The translations under genes were made by a program, and so were the position numbers. Under the pieces are notes generated by a model. That model saw only the letters and a program-made list of their open reading frames with translations, was not told the DNA's origin and did not search any database. This document shows, piece by piece, positions 16,889 to 23,117 of a DNA stretch of 32,636 nucleotides (its first letter is position 1; each line of letters opens with the position of its first letter). This DNA is from Candidatus Limnocylindrales bacterium (GTDB taxonomy: Bacteria > Chloroflexota > Limnocylindria > Limnocylindrales > CSP1-4). The stretch covers positions 1 through 32,636 of the forward strand of contig JANWLH010000012.1 in NCBI GenBank assembly GCA_025450915.1, written 5' to 3'.

Positions 16889-16909
16889 GATACAATCTTG
16901 TCAATATTG
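16889..16909 (-). promoter_or_regulatory. Shared 21-bp element, copy 2 (divergent SBP / dehalogenase-like promoter region)
   Basis: On the minus strand the sequence CAATATTGACAAGATTGTATC matches 18/21 positions of the element at 8132-8152. Read on the plus strand towards the dehalogenase-like gene it gives GATACAATC (a -10-like TACAAT) followed by the same CAAT-N9-ATTG dyad, ending 83 nt before the ATG at 16993; the spacing at copy 1 is 81 nt. Towards the binding-protein gene the same stretch contains TTGACA (16904-16899), with a second TTGACA at 16880-16875. It may serve both divergent transcripts. Confidence 0.5.
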
Positions 16910-16992
16910 GACGCACATCATCGGGGCCAGCGATCGGGCACGAGGACGGCTTGACAGTCTCAGTCGGAACTCGAAGCCGGGAAGGAAGTGTG

Positions 16993-17667
16993 ATGCGGGT
17001 CTGCGTGTTCGATGTCAACGAAACCCTCCTCAACATGCGCGCGCTGGATCCACTGTTCGAAGAGGCGTTCGGCGAGCCGGGGGTCCGGGAGCAGTGGTTC
17101 GGTCAGATGATCCAGTCAGCTCTCGTCGCTACCGTCACCGGCGCGTACCGCGACTTCGGGACGGTCGGTGGGGCCGCGCTGGACATGACGGCGGCTCGCC
17201 GGAGCCTGACTCTCCCGACGAACGTCCGACGCGAGATCCTCGAAACGATGCGGCATCTGCCGCCGCATCCGGAGGTCAGGGACGCTCTGACGAATCTGCG
17301 AGCTGCCGGCTTCCGTCTCGCGACCCTGACGAACTCGACCTTGGGCGTCGTCGCTGCACAACTAGAGAGCTCCGGCCTCACTCCGTTCTTCGAACGGGTC
17401 CTCTCGGCAGATACTGTCTCTCGGCTCAAACCGGCGGCAGAGCCCTATCACATGGCGGCCCGCGAGCTCCATGTTCCGATTGGCGAGATCCGCCTGATCG
17501 CCGCCCACGCGTGGGACGTGGCGGGCGCCCTTCGTGCCGGCGCCGCTGCAGCGTTCGTCTCGCGGCCAGGCGTCGTGCTCGATCCGCTCGCTCCGACGCC
17601 TGATATCGTCGGCGCCGACCTGATGGTTGTCGCCGCGCGGATCATCGATCTCGAGGGTCGTGCTTGA
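16993..17667 (+). CDS. Haloacid dehalogenase type II-like HAD hydrolase
   Basis: The 224-residue HAD-superfamily protein starts MRVCVFDVNETLLN, placing the nucleophilic Asp at residue 7. It continues with the second motif TLTNST, then KPAAEPY with the Lys/Tyr spacing of L-2-haloacid dehalogenases, and AAHAWDVAGALRAGAAAAFVSRPG for the acidic motif. Type II haloacid dehalogenases hydrolyse short 2-haloacids; many family members are merely annotated and may act on other substrates. The ORF-track start at 16834 is in the promoter region; the ATG at 16993 follows AAGGAAG by 4 nt. It is divergent from the ABC operon and carries the shared element at nearly the same distance as the LLM gene, so it is probably co-regulated with the cluster. 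Confidence 0.85.
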   Translation: MRVCVFDVNETLLNMRALDPLFEEAFGEPGVREQWFGQMIQSALVATVTGAYRDFGTVGGAALDMTAARRSLTLPTNVRREILETMRHLPPHPEVRDALTNLRAAGFRLATLTNSTLGVVAAQLESSGLTPFFERVLSADTVSRLKPAAEPYHMAARELHVPIGEIRLIAAHAWDVAGALRAGAAAAFVSRPGVVLDPLAPTPDIVGADLMVVAARIIDLEGRA

Positions 17668-17679
17668 GACGGAACAGTG

Positions 17680-17706
17680 CAGCGCGCCCCGGCCGCAACC
17701 GCGCTG
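17680..17706. terminator. Candidate hairpin between convergent genes
   Basis: CAGCGCG and CGCGCTG form a perfect 7-bp inverted repeat around a 13-nt loop in the 46-nt gap between the convergent dehalogenase-like and ABC permease genes. There is no U-tract on either strand, so a role as terminator rests only on position and stem strength. Confidence 0.3.
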
Positions 17707-17713
17707 GGCGTGG

Positions 17714-18727
17714 CTAGGCTCTGACCTCCTGGCGCATGAACGCGACGTACGCCAAGCCGAAGCAGCCGACGCTCAGGGCGATCAGCGCCACCACCTGCGG
17801 CCACGCGAGCAGGAGGCTCTGGTCCAGCGGCAGCACCGACGGGATCGCCCGGTTGTTCGACTGCTGGGCGACGAGCTGGCCGACGTCGACCGACTGGACC
17901 GTCGGATCGAGCAGGTACTGCGAGGCCTCCGCATAGAGCGTGCCGGGCGAGATCCGCTGGAGCTCGGCCGTGAGCTCGGCATTGGCGACCTGCTGGTCGG
18001 TCGTGGCATTGGCCGGGACCGGCGACAGGAAGTTGGCCACGATCCCCACGAGCAGCGCCGCGAAGAGCGTGAAGACGATCCACAGTGCGATCGCGGCGAG
18101 TGCCGACGTGGCGGCCCGCCGGACGACGACCGAGCAGAGCATCGCGAATGCGAGCCAGAAGCCAAGGTACGCGAGCGCAACGACGAACCAGGCCAGCAGG
18201 CGGGCCACCTCGTCCGGACCGACGGTGACGCCCAGGCTCCAGAAGGCGATCCCCGAGGCGAGCAGGGTCACGGCCCCAAGGACCAGACCCATCAGGGCCA
18301 GGCCGGAGGCGAACTTGCCGATGATCACCGCGTCGCGGTGGATGGGCTGGGCGATGAGCCGGGGCAAGGTCCGGTCGGAGCGCTCGCCGTTGACCGCGTC
18401 GAAGCCGAAGGCGATCCCGAGCAACGGCCCGAGCAGGGCGATCATCTCGACGAACGACGGGATCTGCGAGTTCGGATCCTGGTGGGCGAACATCGCCACG
18501 AACAGGCCCGGGACGCCGTTGAGCGTCTGGGCGTTGTTGCCCACGAAGGCCGCGGTCGAGTAGATCGCGAGGACCGCGGGCAGGCCGAGGACCAGGATCA
18601 GGATGAACAGGCGAACGCTGAGGATGCCGTCTGAGAACTCCTTGGCGGCCACGACCCGCCAGCCCCAGCGCGGTGGCCGGGTCGGGATCGGGCGGGTCAC
18701 CGCGACGGCGTCAGGCTGCGTGGTCAC
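17714..18727 (-). CDS. ABC-2 type transporter permease (NosY-like)
   Basis: The 337-residue product has multiple hydrophobic segments (for example LFILILVLGLPAVLAIYS near the N-terminus and LLAWPQVVALIALSVGCFGLAYVAFM at the C-terminus) and the ABC-2 signature GFDAVNGERSDRTLPRLIAQPIHRDAVIIGKF. A hydrophilic loop of roughly 60 residues lies before the last membrane segment. The GTG start overlaps the ATPase gene by 17 nt, consistent with coupling. With the ATPase and the NEW3-domain protein it forms a three-gene operon seen widely in Chloroflexi, Actinobacteria and archaea, function unknown. Confidence 0.85.
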   Translation of the reverse strand: MTTQPDAVAVTRPIPTRPPRWGWRVVAAKEFSDGILSVRLFILILVLGLPAVLAIYSTAAFVGNNAQTLNGVPGLFVAMFAHQDPNSQIPSFVEMIALLGPLLGIAFGFDAVNGERSDRTLPRLIAQPIHRDAVIIGKFASGLALMGLVLGAVTLLASGIAFWSLGVTVGPDEVARLLAWFVVALAYLGFWLAFAMLCSVVVRRAATSALAAIALWIVFTLFAALLVGIVANFLSPVPANATTDQQVANAELTAELQRISPGTLYAEASQYLLDPTVQSVDVGQLVAQQSNNRAIPSVLPLDQSLLLAWPQVVALIALSVGCFGLAYVAFMRQEVRA

Positions 18728-19727
18728 GATCGCCCTCGTCGCGCTGGAAGTAGCGCAGGTAGATCTCGTCGAGCTCGTCGCCGACCCGCCGGAGCTGGCG
18801 GATGCCCATTCCCCGAGCAGCCAGGTCCGTGGCGATGTGGTTCCGGATCGACTGCGGCCCGCTCACCCGCCAGAGGTGGGCGTCGTGCGGGTCGCGGGTC
18901 ACCTTGACGACGCCGGGGACGGCGCGGAGGGCCGCCTCGACCGTCTCGACCGGTCCGTCGATCCCCACCTCGAGCTCGAGCTGGTCGCCGGCCAGGGACT
19001 CGGCGAGGTCGGCCATCTTGCCCTGGGCGAGGATCCGGCCCCGGTTGAAGATCGCCACCCGGTCGCAGATCTGGTGGACCTGGTGGAGCAGGTGGCTCGA
19101 CAAGAGGACGGTGACACCGCGATCGCGGGCCAGTGCCTCGATGATCGCCAGGACGTCGGTCACGCCGGCCGGGTCGATCGACGCCGTCGGCTCGTCGAGG
19201 ATGACGATCGAGGGGTCCTTCACGAGCGCATCGGCCAGCCCGAGCCGCTGGCGCATGCCTCGGGAATACTCTTCGACTGGCCGGTCGGCAGCCTTGTCCA
19301 GCCCGACCTGCTCGAGGAGGTCGCCGATCCGGACGTCGGACGCCGAACGGTCGAGGCCATTGAGCGCCGCGGTATAGCGCAGGTTCTGGCGGCCCGAGAG
19401 CCCGCCGTAGAAGCCCACGTCGTCGGGCAGGTAGCCGACCCGCCGCTTGACCTCGAGGGGCTCGCGGGTGGGGTCGAAGCCCACGACCTCCGCCCGGCCG
19501 CTCGTCGGCTCGGACAGGCCCAGGAGCATGAGGATCGTGGTCGTCTTGCCGGCCCCGTTCGGGCCCAGGAGGCCGAAGATCTCGCCGGCCCGGATCGTGA
19601 GATTCAGGTTGTCGACCGCGATCAGCTCGCCATACGCCTTCGTCAGGCGATGGGTCTGGATCGCGATCTCCTGGCCGGCCTCGGCGGCCGATGCGGCCCG
19701 CCCGACGCGAGCGCGCTTCCGGGCCAT
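18711..19727 (-). CDS. ABC-2 type transporter ATP-binding protein
   Basis: The 338-residue protein carries Walker A GPNGAGKTT, a signature in the variant form YSRGMRQR, Walker B IVILDEPTASIDP and the H-loop SSHLLHQ, followed by a C-terminal domain of about 90 residues typical of CcmA/NosF-type ATPases. The ATG at 19727 overlaps the upstream stop by one base (TGATG), so the ORF-track extension to 19808 was rejected. The product should energise the permease encoded next. Direction of transport and substrate are not evident. Confidence 0.9.
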   Translation of the reverse strand: MARKRARVGRAASAAEAGQEIAIQTHRLTKAYGELIAVDNLNLTIRAGEIFGLLGPNGAGKTTTILMLLGLSEPTSGRAEVVGFDPTREPLEVKRRVGYLPDDVGFYGGLSGRQNLRYTAALNGLDRSASDVRIGDLLEQVGLDKAADRPVEEYSRGMRQRLGLADALVKDPSIVILDEPTASIDPAGVTDVLAIIEALARDRGVTVLLSSHLLHQVHQICDRVAIFNRGRILAQGKMADLAESLAGDQLELEVGIDGPVETVEAALRAVPGVVKVTRDPHDAHLWRVSGPQSIRNHIATDLAARGMGIRQLRRVGDELDEIYLRYFQRDEGDRDHAA

Positions 19728-20878
19728 CAGCGCCGACCGAAGCGGCGGAAGACCCACAGCAGGCCGACGATCACGAGGGCGATCAAGGCCAGCCCGATGA
19801 AGCCCCACAACGGGGAGGTCTGGACCGTCGCCCGGATGTCGACCGTGCCGGTCGTGCTGCCGCTCGTCGCAGTGAACGTGACGTCATAGTCGCCGGCAAG
19901 CGCGTCGCTCGACGGCTTGAGCGTCGCGGTCATCGTTGCCGACGTGTTCGGCTGGATGGTCTGGATCGTGACCGGGTCGAAGGTCGTCTGCCAGCCGGTC
20001 GGCGGCGTTGCGGTCACCGTCACGTTCTGGAGGACCGTCGACCCCGTGTTCGTGATCAGCAGCGAGACCGTGCCCGTCCCGCCGGCCGTCACCGTCGCGT
20101 TGAGGACCTGGTTGGGCGTGCCGAGGGTCAGGGCGGGCGAACCCGTCACATCCGCCTCGAGGGCGGTGTTTGCCGACTGGCCGCCGGCCGTCGCCGTGAC
20201 CTGGAGGGGGTACTGGCCGGCCGGCACGGTGGCCGGCGGCTGGGCGGTGACGCTCAGCGTGTCGTTCCCGCCACCTTCAACCGTGTCGGTCAGGGCCTGG
20301 GCGTTGCTCGAAGGGTGGACGGAGACGGTCCAGCCATCAGGACCCTGCCCAGTCAGCGTGTAGGTCTGCTTCTGGGTACCGGTGTTGGTCAGGGTCACGC
20401 TGTAGCTGAACGTGCTCGTCGGGGCGCCCGACAGCTGCGGGAAGTCGCTCGTCAGGGTCAGCCCGCCGCCGGTCGCACCGAGGACCGTGACGTCGATCGG
20501 CAGCGTCTGCGTTCCCTGGGCAGCAGTTGCAGTCACGGTCAGGTGCGACGTCCCGGGGGTCGCCGACGCCGGCACGGTGACCGACAGGTCGATCGTCGCC
20601 GCCGTCGACCCGCCGGCGAAGATCGAGTTGACGATGTTGCCGCCGCCACGGACGTACGCCGTCCAGCCGGTGGGCGTGCCCGACACCGCCAGCGCCACGC
20701 GTTCGGGCTTCGGGACGGAGACATCGAGATTGAACGTCACCGTGTTGCCCGGCTCGATCGTGACCGCCGGGTAGGGCGTCGACAGGTCGAATGCCGTCGC
20801 GGCCGCGACTGTCGAGATGCCGGTCATCAGCAGCAGTCCGGCCGACAGCACAACCGCGGCCAGGCGCCTTCTTGTCAT
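19727..20878 (-). CDS. NEW3-domain (CARDB-like) membrane-anchored surface protein
   Basis: The 383-residue product has an N-terminal signal peptide (MTRRRLAAVVLSAGLLLMTGISTVAAA), an extracytoplasmic region of repeated beta-sandwich modules, and a C-terminal membrane anchor (WGFIGLALIALVIVGLLWVF) followed by RRFGRR. At least two modules have the NEW3/NPCBM-associated pattern (VTLTNTGTQKQTYTL...GWTVSV; LLITNTGSTVLQNVTVTATPPTGWQTTF). It resembles COG1470-type proteins encoded with ABC-2 systems. The ATG at 20878 or the GTG at 20893 could be the start; the former gives a cleaner signal peptide. It probably forms an extracellular component of the transporter, which is inference. Confidence 0.82.
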   Translation of the reverse strand: MTRRRLAAVVLSAGLLLMTGISTVAAATAFDLSTPYPAVTIEPGNTVTFNLDVSVPKPERVALAVSGTPTGWTAYVRGGGNIVNSIFAGGSTAATIDLSVTVPASATPGTSHLTVTATAAQGTQTLPIDVTVLGATGGGLTLTSDFPQLSGAPTSTFSYSVTLTNTGTQKQTYTLTGQGPDGWTVSVHPSSNAQALTDTVEGGGNDTLSVTAQPPATVPAGQYPLQVTATAGGQSANTALEADVTGSPALTLGTPNQVLNATVTAGGTGTVSLLITNTGSTVLQNVTVTATPPTGWQTTFDPVTIQTIQPNTSATMTATLKPSSDALAGDYDVTFTATSGSTTGTVDIRATVQTSPLWGFIGLALIALVIVGLLWVFRRFGRR

Positions 20879-21186
20879 GGTGTTCTCATCCACTCGCTTT
20901 CACTCGGCGCGCCGGTCATGGGCGACCTGCGCGGGGCGAATCCCTCACACGGCCCTATCCTCGGGGCGGGCCCATTCAACCGGGGTGGTCGCCCGATCAA
21001 GATTCCTTCACCGACGAGGCCGGCCCCGGAGGCCCAATCCTAGCCGGTGATGGACGACTCACGCCAGGGAGCCCGTCCCTGCGGCGATCAGCCCTGGTTG
21101 GCGGAGTCCGTGATCGCGACCGGCGACGGGAAGATCGAGTGCATCGTTCCCCGCACGGCCGCGATCTGCATCCGCGCCCAGTGCAG
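20879..21186. other. Gene-free stretch of ~300 nt between two ABC operons
   Basis: This interval should hold the promoter of the NEW3 operon and the end of the DrrAB operon. I found no convincing -35/-10 pair, terminator or repeat. Its right part can be read two ways: a 46-residue plus-strand ORF (21050-21190, with four Cys) or the in-frame continuation of the DrrB-like reading frame past its TAG (21186-21088, ending in ITDSANQG). The two share codon third positions, so base composition cannot tell them apart, and neither has a convincing ribosome site. Confidence 0.5.
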
Positions 21187-22023
21187 CTAATGGCTCATCG
21201 ACCGGTAGCGGCGGATCCCGAGCGGGGCAAAGACGGCCACGATCACGACCACCCACAGCAGGGTCACGAGGACCGGGTGCTGGGACGGGAAGCCGGTCGA
21301 GGCGTACGGATTGGGATTGCCCCACAGGCCCCGCAGTGAGGCGGTCAGGGTGCTCGTGGGGTTCCACTCGGCGATCGGCTGGAGCCAGGACGGCAGCGTC
21401 TGGGGCGGGACGAACACGTTCGAGACGAAGGTGATCGGGAAAAGGACGATGAAGACGGCCTGCTGGGCCACCTCGACCGACGGCACCGACAGGCCCAGCC
21501 AGATGCCGATCCAGGACATCGCGAACGCGAACAGGAGGAGCAGGCCGACGCCTTCGAGGAATGGCGGAATGCCCGTCCGGACCGTCCACCCGACGAGCAG
21601 GCCCGACAGCATCAGGACGATCAGGATCCCGCCGTTGTAGACCACATCCGAGAGCGCCCGGCCGATGAGGATCGCCGAGCGGGCCATCGGCAGGGACCGA
21701 AACCGATCGATCAGGCCCTTGTGGACGTCCTCGCTCATGCCGATCGCCGTCGTCGCCGCGGCGAAGACGATCGTCTGGGCAAAGATCCCCGGCATCAGGT
21801 ACTCGCGGTAGTTGCCCCCGCCGGGCAGCGGGATCGCGCCGCCGAAGACGAAGGCGAAGAGCAGCACGAACATGATCGACTGGAGCACGGCGAAGATCGC
21901 CAGCTCGGGGATCCGGGGGATCCGCTTCAGGTTGCGCCAGGTGATGATCAGGCCGTCGCTGGCCGACTGGCGCAGGCCGCCCACGCCGGTCCGGGGCTTC
22001 GTGCGACTCGCTCCACTCGTCAT
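21187..22023 (-). CDS. ABC-2 type transporter permease, DrrB-like
   Basis: The 278-residue product has about six membrane segments and the DrrB/COG0842 hallmarks: YREYLMPGIFAQTIVFAAATTAIGMSEDVHKGLIDRFRSLPMARSAILIGR and the late VFVPPQTLPSWLQPIAEWNPTST. This family exports drugs or lipids with a DrrA-type ATPase. The ATG at 22023 overlaps the ATPase stop (ATGA, 4 nt), so the two are translationally coupled. The substrate is unknown. Confidence 0.9.
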   Translation of the reverse strand: MTSGASRTKPRTGVGGLRQSASDGLIITWRNLKRIPRIPELAIFAVLQSIMFVLLFAFVFGGAIPLPGGGNYREYLMPGIFAQTIVFAAATTAIGMSEDVHKGLIDRFRSLPMARSAILIGRALSDVVYNGGILIVLMLSGLLVGWTVRTGIPPFLEGVGLLLLFAFAMSWIGIWLGLSVPSVEVAQQAVFIVLFPITFVSNVFVPPQTLPSWLQPIAEWNPTSTLTASLRGLWGNPNPYASTGFPSQHPVLVTLLWVVVIVAVFAPLGIRRYRSMSH

Positions 22024-23045
22024 TCGCCCGACTCCGATTCGTGCCCGGTCAGCGACAGGAAGACATCATCGAGGGTCGGCCGGCGCAGGCCGATGTCGTT
22101 GATCCGGATCGACGCCTCGTCGAGATCGCGCACGACCTGCACAAGGCCCTGGGCACCGCGGTCCGTGGCGATCGAGATCCGCCGGGTGTGCTCATCGACA
22201 TGCGGGTCGCCGATCCCGGTTGGAGCGAGGAGCTGCCGGGCACGGCCCAGATCGACCTGATCGTGGACGATCACTTCGATCCGCTCGCCACCGACCTGTG
22301 ACTTGAGCTCGTCGGCGGTGCCCCGGGCAATGATCTTGCCGTGGTCGACAACCGCGATCGTGTCGGCCAGCTCGTCGGCCTCCTCGAGGTACTGCGTCGT
22401 GAGCAGGAGCGTGGCACCCTCGCGGACGAGTCCGCGGATGACCTCCCACATCCCCAGCCGGCCCTGCGGGTCGAGGCCCGTTGTCGGCTCGTCGAGAAAG
22501 AGCAGCAGCGGGTGGCTGATGAGCGAGCCGGCCAGGTCGAGCCTCCGGCGCATCCCGCCCGAGTACGTCTTGACGACCCGATCGGCGGCCTCGACCAGGC
22601 CGAACTGGTCCAGGAGCTCGACGGCCCGCTGGCGGGCCGCGCTCGACGACATCTGGTAGAGCCGGCCGAACATCCACAGGTTCTCGCGGCCGGTGAGGTT
22701 CTCGTCGACGGCTGCGTACTGGCCGGACAGCCCGATGATCGAGCGGACCTCCTGGGGCTGGTGGACCACGTCGAAACCGGCCACGGTGGCGGTTCCGGCG
22801 TCGGGCCGCAGGAGCGTGGCCAGGATCCGGACGGTGGTGGTCTTGCCCGCCCCGTTCGGCCCGAGCAGGCCCAGGACCGTCCCCGCCTCGACCTCGAGAT
22901 CGATGCCGTCGAGCGCACGCACCTCGCTCTTGCGTGAGCGATAGACCTTGACCAGGCCGTGAGCAGCGATGGCTGTCGCGATGACGATCTCCTCGGGGCA
23001 GGCTGGCGCGACGCTTGGGTCGACCAGGGGTTGGGCAACGGACAC
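22020..23045 (-). CDS. ABC transporter ATP-binding protein, DrrA-like
   Basis: The protein shows Walker A GPNGAGKTT, signature TYSGGMRRR, Walker B LLFLDEPTTGLD, the TTQYLEEADELAD switch typical of DrrA, and the C-terminal RRPTLDDVFLSLTGH. The start is unclear. There is no in-frame ATG near the natural N-terminus (ATAIAAHGLVKVYRSRKSEVRALDG). A GTG at 23045 gives 341 residues; alternatively a rare ATC at 22982 lies 6 nt after a perfect GAGGAG and gives 320 residues, the more typical length. The ORF-track extension to 23564 runs antisense through the GH57 gene and was rejected. It forms an exporter with the DrrB-like permease. Confidence 0.85.
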   Translation of the reverse strand: MSVAQPLVDPSVAPACPEEIVIATAIAAHGLVKVYRSRKSEVRALDGIDLEVEAGTVLGLLGPNGAGKTTTVRILATLLRPDAGTATVAGFDVVHQPQEVRSIIGLSGQYAAVDENLTGRENLWMFGRLYQMSSSAARQRAVELLDQFGLVEAADRVVKTYSGGMRRRLDLAGSLISHPLLLFLDEPTTGLDPQGRLGMWEVIRGLVREGATLLLTTQYLEEADELADTIAVVDHGKIIARGTADELKSQVGGERIEVIVHDQVDLGRARQLLAPTGIGDPHVDEHTRRISIATDRGAQGLVQVVRDLDEASIRINDIGLRRPTLDDVFLSLTGHESESGE

Positions 23046-23117
23046 GGTACCGGAATCGAGCCGGGATCGACAACCCTCCCGGCGGCAGGCGCCCGGCGGC
23101 GGCCTCATGATGACCGG

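Noticed and set aside
20879-21186. Small RNA or CRISPR in the gene-free gap
   Set aside because: No direct repeats, no regular spacing and no strong hairpin with a U-tract were visible.
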